Source: Rhabditophanes sp. KR3021
Lineage: Eukaryota > Nematoda > Chromadorea > Rhabditida > Alloionematidae
Length of the DNA stretch: 64,000 nucleotides
Assembly (NCBI GenBank): GCA_963281155.1
Contig: CAUJLY010000002.1
Span: 6,696,001 to 6,760,000, forward strand
Reading direction: 5' to 3'
Shown here: piece after piece, positions 1 to 11,184 of the stretch
Numbering within the stretch: position 1 is the stretch's first letter
How the letters are laid out: each line of letters starts with the position of its first letter
The notes under the pieces: model-generated
What the model was told of the DNA's origin: nothing
Database searches by the model: none
What the model saw: the letters and a program-made list of their open reading frames with translations, nothing else
Program-made: the position numbers and the translations under genes

Positions 1-188
1 TTCGTACTTTTTGATTTGACATTGGAACGTGTTACATGAAAAATTTCATAACTCTATAAATTAGTCAGCAACCATATTTTATTTTTAAAATTTATTAGAG
101 CATTAGTATCTAAAGTATTAGTTCTTTTTCATCGTCAAATTTCATCATTTTCAAACTATTAAAAGTTCATTTAATTTAGATTCTAAAT

Positions 189-1070
189 ATGAATTTCGTT
201 GAAAAAATTAGCAAACAAATCCATGACTTCCTTTTAAAATTTAAGGAACTTAAGGATTCAAGTGGGATTGGTCCTAGTGGTCAAAAAAAATTGGAAAAGA
301 AGGTAAGTAAAAATTATCTTACAAAATGTTGATTATTTATCTTTTTAGAGTATCCCAAATCTTGAAACGTTGTTTTATATTTATATTTATTATCTGAATA
401 AAAATAATGGAAGAGAAGAAGATGGTGATCCTTGGTATGTAAAGTTCGAGAAGGATCTTATTAGTATGTATGGTCATCATGCAAATATGAACCTAAAATG
501 GTTTAAAGAAATATATGTAACAAAGTTTAAAGAACCACTTGAAAGGGAATGCAGGGAAGCAGTTTCAAATAACAAAGAAGCTCTTGTAAGTTTTGGTTTT
601 ATATGGATGTATTTTTGAAAGAGATGTATCTTTTACATCATAATTAAATAATGTGACAAGCTAGATATTATATTTAGTTTGTTACTCTTTTTTTAAGTTG
701 TGATAATGTGGACAAATACCCATATTTTATGCATGATCTTATCCGACACTTACGATTGTTAATATAACTAGTAAAATATCTAGTAAAATCATTAAAAACT
801 AATTTAAATCTTCTGGCACTCTTCAAATTTCTTTAACTTTTTTATCAAATATATTTTTTATTTTCAAATTTCAGCATGCCTACATTAGCATCTTCGAGCA
901 AAATGAAAATTGTCTTAATAGCAGTAATTTTCAAATTCCATATGAACAAGAGGTAAGTAAAAGTTTAATTGTCAATTATTTACTAAATATATGAATTTTA
1001 GAATGGGGAAAGTGAAACAAAAAATTCTGTTATTAGAAAATACTTGTCTAATTTTCTTAATTCTATTTAA
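189..1070 (+). CDS. Unrecognised 165-aa protein, four exons
   Basis: Four exons join in frame: 189-302, 349-585, 875-952 and 1002-1070. Introns start GTAAGT and end TTTTAG, TTTCAG or TTTTAG. All junctions are phase 0, which supports a real gene. The product starts MNFVEKISKQIHDF and is lysine- and glutamate-rich, with no signal peptide and no clear membrane segment; residues 39-60 (LETLFYIYIYYLNKNN) are the most hydrophobic part. I do not recognise the family. The 289-base second intron is long for this window, so a further small exon cannot be excluded. Confidence 0.6.
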
Positions 1071-1850
1071 TATGATGCAGATAATCATGAAAATGACAAT
1101 CATGCAGTTTGAGTAATATTTACATTAATGCATGTATTACAATTTGTTGCCTTTATTTATTTGTTTAACAAGTATTTACCTATAAAGTTCTTTCAAAATG
1201 TTGTTTATTAATTCAATAATGTAAGGCAAGAATTATAATTATTTTTTTGATACTGATATGCAAATCAAACACAAAGTTTCTAAATTACTCTTGCCATTAA
1301 AAAGGGATTTGAATAATCAAATAAAAATTGAATTGATATTATATATATGATTAGATTATCAGCGAGTGTTTATATTTTCATTGGTACAGTTAAAATAGCG
1401 ACCGATATTATATGGGAATAATGTTTACAAAACAATAATTGGTCTAAAATTGAAAGCTTTTGTAATATGGCATTGTTAATCACTTTTAATTATTTGAAAA
1501 ATAAGATGTTGTATCTTATAAGCTTCAATTAACTTGTTGATGTCTGGATATAATGAAGTTATAAATTGTCTCAGTAACATGTTATTAACAAGACTAATGA
1601 ATCACAGTCTAAGTATTTATCATAAAAATAATATCTACGTTGAATTGCAAATTGTTCAATAAATATTATTTAATAAACATAAATGGTGATAGAAAGTAAA
1701 AGCAGTTATTTTAATTAAAAATGGAAAATATCATATTAATATTTTTTATGTTTCAACTATAAGTGTTGGGATAATTCTTTATACAATTTGTATTTATTTT
1801 CTGCTTAAACTCAAAAGTTTCAAAAATTGTTTTGGTTTATTTGTCTATCT
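1071..1850. other. Intergenic, nothing supported
   Basis: AT-rich sequence of about 780 bases with many stops in all frames. I see no exon with usable splice sites and no repeat structure worth naming. Confidence 0.5.
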
Positions 1851-2488
1851 ATGTCTATAATAAAAATTAGTGCTTTTATATTGATCGCAATTTCCTTATT
1901 TACTAATTTGCAATCATTTTTGTATCTGCAATTTATAAATGGATATCTATTTCGATTGGAAATTTATTTCTTACAATAAATAAGCTACTTGCAGTTAAAT
2001 ATTCAATTTTTTATTATCAAAAGTTCAACACAAACGTATCAATCATGTATACAATGGCAATATATATAATTACAGCAATAATCTGGTTACCTTTTCTAAA
2101 AAATAATTGTATTATTAATTATGATCAAACTCGGAAAATTGATATTTACGTAGAATCATTTTATAAGTTTTATTTTGAGAATATTATAACACGATATATG
2201 AACGCTTTATTTTGTATTATACAATTAATAATGGACACTTTGATTCTAAAACAAATTTTCCAAAAATCTAATAATGTTATACACTGTTCCTCAATAAATC
2301 AATCAAAAATAAGTAAAGTGACTTTTACAAAAGAACATTTATTTGCGTTTCAGTGTATCTTTGAAAATTCTGCATATTTACTTGTGACTTTATTGTACAA
2401 CTTTACGTGCATGATAAATGTACCTTCGTATAATATGCAGATGGCAACACATTTTGTAACATTGACATATTGCTATAAGGATCGATGA
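1851..2488 (+). pseudogene. Broken serpentine (7TM, Srx-like) receptor fragment
   Basis: Two consecutive reading frames both encode hydrophobic receptor-like sequence. The first starts MSIIKISAFILIAISLF at 1851 and hits a stop near 1977. The second, from 2045, has a hydrophobic segment (AIYIITAIIWLPFL), a TM5-like segment (YMNALFCIIQLIMDTLIL) and a TM6-like region (HLFAFQCIFENSAYLLV). This order resembles the C-terminal half of nematode Srx-type chemoreceptors. No splice sites rejoin the two frames, the NRY/DRY region is missing and the last membrane segment is cut short, so a decayed receptor copy is likely. A small intact membrane protein from 2045 alone is the alternative. Confidence 0.4.
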
Positions 2489-3054
2489 GTAAGGACATCG
2501 ACCTTATAGGAGCAACAACTATATTACCCTTTTTTCCTGGCTAGATTAATACTTTGTCGATATTAGAACACCATTTTTAATATAAAATAAACATATTTCT
2601 TATATTAGTGCGTGTTTATTGCAGAGTTGAATATAGGTAGTAATTAGATATAGACAATGATTCGGATACGAATAATGATTTTGACGAATTTGAATTTTAT
2701 CTTCTTAATTTTTATGTCTCAATGTTTGTATTGTTATCATCTAAATAAACTTTTCATTAACTCTCTTCTACGCCTTATTAATGTTTCAAGTTTATAAAGT
2801 CTAAAGCAATTTAGTTATATTTTGGGCAAAACAACTCTTTCATAGATCCAGTATCAAATATTTCATTTTTTAGAATCAGCATTTAAAACAAACTCAGAAT
2901 AACTTATTAGAAATCAGCTTTTTAATGTCAAATTATAATTTTGAAGAAATTACAGACAATTTAACATAAAAACAACTTTACTTAAAGTGCTGACCAAGCA
3001 TATTTCTGCGTCAATTGAATACACCAAACAAGAATAATACTTAGATTAAACACT

Positions 3055-3866
3055 TTATTGGCAATAATAATAAATAGTGACCAAATAGACTGCAAGTCTA
3101 ATGATGCCAAATATAAAACAGTGAATGATAATTATCTTAGCAAATGACTGCCTAACAGCAGTGAAAAATGCAAAAAGTACTTTTTCAATATAAAGTTGCC
3201 CTTTTATAGTCTCATTTTGGTGATTGCTAGATGTGTTTATATCCGCTTCTTTGTATGCTTTTCCTAAGTCACGTTACTCAAAATTATAAATAAAGGCAAG
3301 TGCATCTGTTGCTGTGGTATTTCCTACATCACGAATTGTAGTAATAAAGTATCTTAATTCATCAACAATGTATTTAGAACGATATAAATCATTAACATGG
3401 TCTTCAACACACATCTCAATTGCTTTAGTTTGATTTTTAAATATAATATCAACAAATGAAAAATTACAAAAGAATCTTAGAGTATCCATATTAATGTATT
3501 TAGTACCATTTGAGTATTTTCTGGCAGTCTCCTTAGATAATAGCACTTCTTGTTCAGTAGTTCCAGTTATAAATGGAATTGCAGGTATTTCAGATGCTAA
3601 TATTTCAACATCTTTTTGAAAAAAATAAGTTTTCCATAATCTTGTGTTATTCCTGTAATTATATACATTCTATTTTCTAAAACTCTTTGTTTATCACCTA
3701 AAAATTGAGCTGAAAGACTTCTTAAACATGTAATAACATTTCCAACTCCACTAGAAAAATTCTAATTAGTTGAATTGGTAGCATATTTATACTCAATTGC
3801 TATTAATCGACTAGCTTTTTGATCCTTATTTATAGATGTTGATAACATTCGTCTTACGCATTCCAT
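3055..3866 (-). pseudogene. Decayed membrane-protein gene, unrecognised family
   Basis: Minus-strand coding sequence can be followed for about 270 codons but is interrupted by an in-frame TAG near 3765, a frameshift near 3620 in an A/T run, and a TAA at 3274-3276. After that stop the frame stays open to 3055 and includes a strongly hydrophobic C-terminal stretch (IIIIHCFIFGIIRLAVYLV). The longest intact piece, 3274-3546, ends LAFIYNFE. No family recognised. The fragment starts two bases beyond the stop codon of the neighbouring receptor gene on the same strand. Several independent disablements argue against a functional gene. Confidence 0.45.
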
Positions 3867-3867
3867 T

Positions 3868-4854
3868 TTATCTTATTAAATTAGTTGTTTTCTTGTTTAT
3901 ATTAGTATTATTAACAATTGCCTTCTTATTCTTAAACCACAAAAACTCACAAATATAATATTTCCAAATCCAAAACAACCCCGTAACAGAAGTATAGAAA
4001 ACAATCATAACACACGAAGCTTGAAGTAAAATCATTTGTAATATGTTTTCAAAGTCAATTGCAATGACAAATGAATATCCTAATAAGGAACCTGGGATAA
4101 TAAAGAAAATTGCTGGCAAGGTAAGTTGAATTACCAACATAATAACAGCTGTCTTGTATTTTTTGTATGAAGCTTGATTTTTTGATCTTTTTAAACCTTG
4201 TAATTCCTTAAATATTTCCACGAAGAAGTATAATATAAGGAATACTAAAATCGTGGACATAACAGTAATTATAAATAATGCAATAACTACCATATACATA
4301 TTATTATTTGAATTTAATGCAAGTATTTTCGGAAGTTTTAGAAGAATATTCCTAAACTGGGGATATTCTTTTATTAATTCAATACGATGTTTTTCGTCTG
4401 AATCAAAAAATAACACCATAAAATACAAAATTATTAAAAATAACATGAAAGTAAATGAAAGTAAACAATTATAAAATATAATCTCCTTTGTTAAAGCTGT
4501 TTTTCGACAAATAGAACGAAATATCGTGTAATATTGAATAAGTAGCCCAAAAAAATGTAACAACATACCAAAACTTAAACACATTATTGTAATTTTACCT
4601 CCATATTCACCTAAATATATGGCAAAACCTTGATATCCAAGAGCAGGCATTGGAAAAAGATAATAACCATTCATAAAGAGTCCACCACTTATTGAAATAA
4701 TTATATCTCCAAATCTTCCATACATCATTGATCTTATGCAAAATTTCATTTCCTCTGGAGTTTTATAAATCAAAACATAGATTGTTAAAAGATTTACATT
4801 AATTGAAAATATCGCAAAAGAAAAATGCATATAATAGAGAACTTCAAAATCCAT
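3868..4854 (-). CDS. Serpentine chemoreceptor, Srh/Sri-like (7TM)
   Basis: A single-exon gene of 328 aa. After the first membrane segment (residues about 10-30) comes a YKTPEEM motif, matching the conserved TP(k/e)xM loop of the nematode Str superfamily (Srh/Sri/Srd). Six further hydrophobic segments follow, and the late motif VIQLTLPAIFFIIPG resembles the conserved Q-x-x-x-P TM6 region of Srh/Sri receptors. Length fits the family (about 320-350 aa). Such receptors are presumed chemosensory GPCRs of sensory neurons. The start is the first ATG and the frame is uninterrupted; absence of introns is unusual for this family. Exact subfamily is uncertain. Confidence 0.75.
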   Translation of the reverse strand: MDFEVLYYMHFSFAIFSINVNLLTIYVLIYKTPEEMKFCIRSMMYGRFGDIIISISGGLFMNGYYLFPMPALGYQGFAIYLGEYGGKITIMCLSFGMLLHFFGLLIQYYTIFRSICRKTALTKEIIFYNCLLSFTFMLFLIILYFMVLFFDSDEKHRIELIKEYPQFRNILLKLPKILALNSNNNMYMVVIALFIITVMSTILVFLILYFFVEIFKELQGLKRSKNQASYKKYKTAVIMLVIQLTLPAIFFIIPGSLLGYSFVIAIDFENILQMILLQASCVMIVFYTSVTGLFWIWKYYICEFLWFKNKKAIVNNTNINKKTTNLIR

Positions 4855-5443
4855 TAATATTTTAATGTTTTTTAGGCATCATTTTGAATATTTATACACA
4901 TTTTTTAAGATTATGGACAATATTTTTTGTACAAAATTATTATATTCTATTGCCTGTTGTTTTTAAAGACTTGAGGTAAAAAAGTTTTTAAATTTCTGTT
5001 CTTATTTGAATGATCAATGCACGGATAATTAATAATAATATTATTGTTGTTCCTTCTAAAAATTGTATCTAACCATAAAATACAATAATAATTATTAACA
5101 ACTAGTCAAATTTGCAGCTTCGCCACAATTATCTTCTTGAATACGAAACTATTTTTTAACAAAAATTATTACTTTACATAAGAGTAGTTTTTAACAAAAC
5201 CTGTTTCCCTTTATCTTAGGTTAAAAAAAAGTTTAATTTAATTACAAAAAATCTCCTCTATTGGTATTTTTAATTTTATTCCTTGAATTTGGTTAATTCT
5301 TTAACCTAAACGAATACACAACAAAAAACACCTTTCAATTTTTTAAAACTCTTTTTGGTTCATACACATTAATAGCATCTGTATTAAAGAATCATGATTT
5401 TATTTCAATCTATGAAAACACAAATACTAGTGCTTTTGACTTG
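4855..5443. other. Intergenic, nothing supported
   Basis: AT-rich sequence containing the 5' side of the minus-strand receptor. No TATA box, exon or repeat that I can defend. Confidence 0.4.
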
Positions 5444-5691
5444 TTAACGCCAACTCAGATTCGGTTCATAAATGTTATCTAAACTTATCGATGTTTTTAT
5501 ACTCATCACCTTTTCACTTTTATCAGACAACTCATCAAAGCTGCTTGAATCTTCTTCTACTGTTGCTAATATCATTTTTTCATTGAACTTATTTTTAAAT
5601 TGCAATCATTTGCTGCAGTTTCGTTGTCTTTGTTGGAGTTTGCAACATTTGCAACTCGTCTGGTAGTGTTTAAAAACTCGCTTTTCAATAG
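5444..5691 (-). pseudogene. Possible relic exon of a low-complexity acidic protein
   Basis: On the minus strand an acceptor-like CTATTTCAG ends at 5692. It is followed by about 35 open codons (LLKSEFLNTTRRVANVANSN...). A one-base shift leads into a second open stretch of about 50 codons (MILATVEEDSSSFDELSDKS...) ending in TAA at 5444. The serine- and acid-rich composition and the continuity across a single shift suggest former coding sequence. Chance open frames remain possible. Confidence 0.2.
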
Positions 5692-6749
5692 CTGAAATAG
5701 TTGAGCATCTTATTTTAGTATTATTAAACTGATATGACATTTAATGATAACGACGATGACTTATTTAGAAGCTTTACTTAGACGAGTCAATATTTGGGAT
5801 AATTTTAAAGTGATAAATATACGTGGCCACCTGTTATGGTGACAATAAAAATGAATTAGATGGGTCAAAGTGTTATATGCTTACGTATATGATTAACGTT
5901 GATAAGGTTGTGATTCTTATTAACTTCCTATAAATTACTTAATATGAATATTTTGTGGTTAGAATTGTAAAATCAAATATGATATAAAATGTGACGTGAG
6001 ATATGATGTAAAATATGATGAGTGTTATGATGATGTATTAAGATTATGTTAAGGTACAATTAGTTGGTTAAGATGTGTGCAGTGTTCCATTGCTTTGGGA
6101 TACACGCACAACATTTGAAGGTGCTTAATTCAATGAATATTTAAGTTTATAAATGTAGAATTTTTTAATTTTTTAACTATGTAAATTTGACATTAACAAA
6201 TTTTGAGAAAGTCTTTAAAACTTTTGCAAACAGAGAAGTAAAAATATCTTAAGTATATCTCGTCAAGGTAAGACAAGACAAACAAAGGACGATTTATGTA
6301 GCTTTGTTAGGTGAGGGCGAAGCAATAATTTCCTATCAGTGGGCACTGATTATCAAGTTGGTAATAACCTAAAATAAACAGTGTCATACAATATTTAGTT
6401 ATAGATATATGGGATTAGACGGTAATATTAGTGATAAAAGACGGGATACTTTAAACGGGTGATAGTGATCTTATTGAGGGGAATGCCACAAAGTGTTAAA
6501 GCATGTTTTGGCAGGGAAGTTTCACTTTTAAGAGTTGAACTGAAAACACTTTGAAAGAAAGTCACTTCAAAAGTGGTGAAAGATGGTCGATCTTTACTGA
6601 GACAGTATAAATATTATATGTCTCATTAATTTTAAAGCAAATTCTACGGTTATTTGATGGTGTTAATAGTTTTTTTGAACTTGATATTTCTTAATTTAAA
6701 TCAGGTATGAAAATAATTCATTAGTAATATTATTAAAACATTCCAAATT
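5692..6749. other. Intergenic, nothing supported
   Basis: About 1 kb with all frames closed. It includes mildly repetitive ATGATGTAAAATATGATG-type sequence around 5980-6020, too short to call a repeat family. Confidence 0.4.
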
Positions 6750-7802
6750 TTATTTAATACTTCTATAATACCAATAAACACACATATTAGTTGACATAAT
6801 CATGAACAGAACAGAAATTAACAATGAATTCATAAAAACATTGAAAAAATATGTATATTGTCCGGGGTGAAGAGTTAGTTTAAAAAGTAAGGTATACATA
6901 ACAGGAAATACGCCGAACATCATTTGAGAAATAAATATTGAAATATAATACATTAGTATTTTCCGATATTTTTCAATTGTTTTAGTGTTTTTTTGGTTTT
7001 TTACAAGTGAACGCATTACATAATAAATTAAGTAAAACTTGTAAATATAGTATGTCGTTACTGTAACTAAACCTATCCCTATACACATTGAAGCTCCTGC
7101 TGCAAAACCAGCTTTTGAATTTCCATAACCAGTCATTGTGACAGAGGATTTATGAAACATTACAAAATATGTTATATTGTATCGATCAAAATAGATTTCA
7201 TTTATTTCTTCTCTTGAAATTTTTGCAGGTGAAAATAATATTGCGAATCCAGACGCTAAAGCAATAATTATTAAACTAAAAATCTTATCGGATTTATTGT
7301 AATCATGAAATTGTTTTTTATAAACCAAAATGTTTGCCCTTCCACAAGCATCTATCGATATAGTCATGCTTAAACCTCCGATGCTAAGAAGTAGTATTAT
7401 CTTCAATAAGTTAGTTTAAATAAATAGTCATATATGCGGAACTTACATAGGAAACATGACAGCCATTATCACCTGCGAATTTCATAAAACCAGAGCACAC
7501 ACCTAAAGGAAATATCTTTTAAATATTACTTCAAAATTTGGTTAACCTATATAAAAAGGAAAGAGCAATCTTAAGCGTATTATTGATCCACTTAAGATAC
7601 AATAATAAATATAGTAATATCTAATATACACCAAGAAATTTACGTACGCCAATGAATTTTCTGATTTTATTCTTTTAAGATACCAAATAGTTAAAATACA
7701 TGATAGAATAGTTATAATTAATACTAAATCTTGTATTATTAGCACAAGATCGTCGAAACAGTCAAATAATGAATCAAACCAAAAACAATATTCGTAGTAC
7801 AT
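6750..7802 (-). CDS. Serpentine chemoreceptor (7TM), three exons
   Basis: Exons 7802-7547, 7502-7447 and 7400-6750 join in frame (phase 1 then phase 0) to give 320 aa. The short middle exon encodes the region before TM3, including two cysteines (VCSGF, GDNGCHV). The third exon continues IILLLSIGGLSMTISID as TM3, then carries TM4-TM7. The YRKILMYYISIFISQMMFG segment resembles TM6 of Str-superfamily receptors. Intron 1 uses GTTAAC..TTTAG and intron 2 GTAAGT..GAAG, the latter a weak acceptor. Size and topology fit nematode chemosensory GPCRs; the subfamily is uncertain. Confidence 0.65.
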
Positions 7803-9012
7803 TTTACTATGAAATAATATTTATTATAGTTTAAGTAATCTCTATTTTTTAAAATAATAATTATAAGGTTTAGAACATAATTATATGTAATTTAGGTCAT
7901 TTAAACAACATGTGTTGTATTAAATATTTACCAAGAATCAAGGTGTTATTTTTATGATTCATTATTTTGACCCAAGTTACTTCATTATGAACTAAAGATA
8001 TGCTAGTATAAATAAAATCTTCATTTATTAAGTATTTACATTGTAATTTTAAAATTAAGCTGCAAAATTAATAATACACACATTTTTACAGTCGGAAAAG
8101 TCCGACCAAGGTTTACAGTTGAGCAACAGCGAATTTATGTTAAAAATTGTAGTCGATTGATACAAAAATTAACATGATCATGAACCGAATTCTGTTTATC
8201 AATTAAATTTGAATAGAAATGAATGTATTTATTTATTTAAATAATAACTTTAAACAATATTTTTACATTTGTGGCATATTTTTCTTATTGATGTATTTAT
8301 TGATCAAATAAATCTTTTTATGCTGTTAAAGTATTTATATCATTACTTGGAATTAACTTTTATTTCTTTTCATCTAAACATTATATGTAGTTTTATAAAT
8401 AAAATTGTATTATCTACAATTACCAAGAAACTCAATTTTTATTCTTGCCTATAAATTGTGCATATTTATTCAATGATACTTTTGATACAAAAACAGAAAC
8501 TATAAAAAAATTAATTTATAAAAGCTATTTTTGGTTTTGAAATAAATGATATCGTTGACTTAAACCATATAAACAGGAAAAACAGTCCATAATAATTATA
8601 ATGAGTTAAAAAATGTCTATTCAAAACAATTACACTAAACATCCTGTAACTTGCAAAATCGTTGTTCTTTGAACAAAAACAAACCCACAATAAAATGGTT
8701 TATTCAATTTTCAAAGACTACAAAGACTAATAAAAAGCTCTTTTGTTAAAGCACTACCTGATAACTGATAAGTTGCTGAACAAAAATTTGTTCTATGGCA
8801 TATTAATATTAAGGGAAATATTAACTGAATCATATTATTCACTAAATTGTATTTTTTGGCCATTTTATAGGCTTTGTATATGACTGTACTCGGAAATATT
8901 TATTTATTAGAGAATATATATGAAATATAGTGTAGTTCAAAAGTTGGTTAACATTAATTTAACACATCTACTACATTTCTTCTTATTCATATAAATTCTA
9001 ATTTAAAATAAA
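7803..9012. other. Intergenic between divergent receptor genes
   Basis: About 1.2 kb between a minus-strand and a plus-strand receptor, so both promoters should lie here. A short perfect inverted repeat (GTCGGAAAAGTCCGAC) occurs near 8092-8107. No gene supported; the short plus-strand open frame near 8269 has no family resemblance. Confidence 0.4.
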
Positions 9013-9999
9013 ATGGAAGTTGATTATTTGTTTTATATTTATATGTTTACAACTATTGGTGGAATCTTGACCAATTTGTATCCATTGCACTTTTTTGTCT
9101 TTCATTCAAAGGCGAAAAATGCTTTTGGGAGAATTGCCTCCGCTTTAGTTTTTTGCAATTTAGTAATAATAATACTTACTGCTATTAATGTTCTTGCCAA
9201 GAAATATATGCAAGTTCATTTATTGAAGATATTTGAAGACTATAGTGGAGCTGTTGTTTTATGGGCATATTTCACTGGACATTTTCTTCGAGTTATGATT
9301 TCAATCAACCGGTATTTCGCAATATTCTCACCCTTTTTATACGAAGATATTTTTAAAAGAAAGTATAACTCAATTATTATAATTATTATTTTCGTTATGA
9401 GCTTAATTATAGCTGTACCATTTGGTCTTCCAGGAATTTGTTCATTCAATTATAATGGCAATATATGGGTTTTTTTCAACTCAGAAGTATGTAACTTTAT
9501 ATCATCCATCGAAGATTATTATGGGGGAATTGCAACTTGTTCTATTTCATTAATTGTAGATGGAACTGTTTTGGTAGGATATTGTATCAAACAACTAAAA
9601 CTTCGAAATGGACCTGCCGATAACAGACCTGCTCATATTCAAATTGAAACTAAATTAAAAGTTAACTTTGAATTGCGTTTATTCTTATCTTGTTTGCTAT
9701 CAAACATTAATATGGCATGGCTGCTCTTCATGTGGTTTTACTTATTAGCTCTTTTCCAAAACTCAAGTGAAATTGCTTTTCTGTTTAATGTGATAATTTG
9801 GATGCTTTATCATGCTGCAGATGGGTAGGTATCAAATATTAAATTTTAATAACAAATAATATTTAGATTATTGCTTTGTATATTTCATAAAGATATCATG
9901 AATAGTATTCGCCGGAAATCAAAAGTTTGTCAATACAAAAGCTTTCATCAAACTTCAACTCTTCCCGCTGCCCCTCGACCTAATGTTGTTATAATTTAA
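9013..9999 (+). CDS. Serpentine chemoreceptor, Srx-like (7TM), two exons
   Basis: Exons 9013-9824 and 9867-9999 join in phase 2 across a 42-base GTAGGT..TTTAG intron to give 314 aa. After TM3 the sequence has SINRYFAIFSPFLY, the NRY-type motif that stands for DRY in nematode Srx receptors. A cysteine pair (GICSF, EVCNF) is in the second extracellular loop. The second exon completes TM7 (IIWMLYHAADG plus LLLCIFHKD) and a basic cytoplasmic tail. Role: presumed chemosensory GPCR. The second exon is too short to stand out on its own but its frame and composition fit well. Confidence 0.75.
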
Positions 10000-10146
10000 A
10001 TATAAAAATATAAAAAATAAATTATCCCTCTTCTTACTAATTAGAATGATATCTGGATAAGCTTTTGATAATTGCCTCGATAACAACAATAATAAATTCA
10101 TCATTGAAATAAAATAAAAATTTATAATTCAAATTCATTCATTATT
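10000..10146. other. Short spacer
   Basis: AT-rich spacer between the receptor stop and the next decayed coding sequence. Nothing recognisable. Confidence 0.3.
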
Positions 10147-10598
10147 TTAATCACGATAATAGCATTTATTTTACTATTGTTATGTTTAGGAACGGTTTTA
10201 AGAGCTAAAGGATGTACAAGAATTCAAAATGATAGAACTAACTTTATGACTTATCATCAAGCTAATGCAATTGCTGCAACAATGATTGGATTTTTAAGTA
10301 GTGGGCAAAATGCTCAATATGTTGTTGATAATCGTCAATCCATAATTATGGGAAGTTTTTCATCTTCTCAAAATGCATCTATTGTTGCAAAAGAAGCTCC
10401 TTTAATTTTCACAATGGATCTTCAGGAATAATTGCAGCTATTAATAGTTTAGAAGCAACTATTAGCGCCAATTCATTAGCATTTATAAATCAATTAGTTG
10501 CTGTTGCCAATAAATTAAAAGCCGATGGAATAATTGAGTCCGAGATCTTTGCATATTGTGGGAACATCTTGTCTTTGCGCGCAAGGAACTTAGCATAA
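10147..10598 (+). pseudogene. Frameshifted alanine/serine-rich coding relic
   Basis: An open frame with a hydrophobic N-terminal stretch (IITIIAFILLLLCLG) runs to a stop at 10429-10431. One base away a second frame continues smoothly (GSSGIIAAINSLEATISANS...) to a TAA at 10596-10598, about 145 codons in total. The composition (A, S, N, Q rich; GFLSSGQNAQYV, MGSFSSSQNASIV) is alike on both sides of the shift, near 10413, so a single indel split one gene. No ATG lies ahead of the hydrophobic segment. Family not recognised; it may have been a secreted or membrane-anchored protein. Confidence 0.4.
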
Positions 10599-10787
10599 AA
10601 GAAAATCCGAATGGACTCCAACTCCCATCCGATTCATTCATCCTTGATTAAGCCACAAAAAGAATCGGAGTTTATCTCGAGGACGCGGATGATTCCAGCT
10701 TATGGATCGAGTTTGAACCCAAGGTTGTAGAGGACATTAAAGAAGAGTTTTGGGGTCTTATGGAAGGCATTTTTGGTTCTGAATGAA
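10599..10787 (+). pseudogene. C-terminal coding fragment of unrecognised origin
   Basis: Higher GC than its surroundings. Two consecutive segments in one frame (KENPNGLQLPSDSFILD, stop, then ATKRIGVYLEDADDSSLWIE...) run to a TGA at 10785-10787. The sequence is protein-like, acidic and globular rather than low complexity, so it is likely the tail of a conserved gene inserted or left here. I cannot name the parent. Confidence 0.35.
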
Positions 10788-11184
10788 TACATATAATCCT
10801 CTATATTTCATGCAAACCGACTACCTATACTTTAATAAATCCATTAAAAAACCCATTTATAGTTTGTTTCTTTTATTATTTTGCATAAATGAAGTTTTGA
10901 GTAGTCATGAAAATATTATCATGTACACATTTATGATTGCTAAAATTTATGTATTTTAATTAAATTTTTTTTAGTTTGTTGATCTTCCTTATCAAAAAAT
11001 GTGTCAATATTTAAACTATTATGTTGTGTTAAATGATCTAAATACACGTAGCACATTAACTGGATTCAAATTCAGCATAACAGTTGAGCAAACAGGAAGT
11101 AATAAATTAGGAAAATCACCTACATAACAAAAAACAATATAAAAGTTTATTCTTTATTAACTATCACATCAATAAAATCAAAAA
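10788..11184. other. Intergenic, nothing supported
   Basis: AT-rich spacer that also contains the 3' end region of the minus-strand ETF-QO gene. Confidence 0.4.

Noticed and set aside
2651..2710. Acidic DNDSDTNNDFDEFEF coding stretch
   Set aside because: Only about 20 codons, low complexity, no flanking exon.
3274..3546. Intact 90-aa gene
   Set aside because: It is one piece of a longer frame broken by stops on both sides.
8269..8454. 61-aa plus-strand ORF in the receptor spacer
   Set aside because: AT-driven hydrophobic composition, no ATG context, no splice partners, no counterpart.
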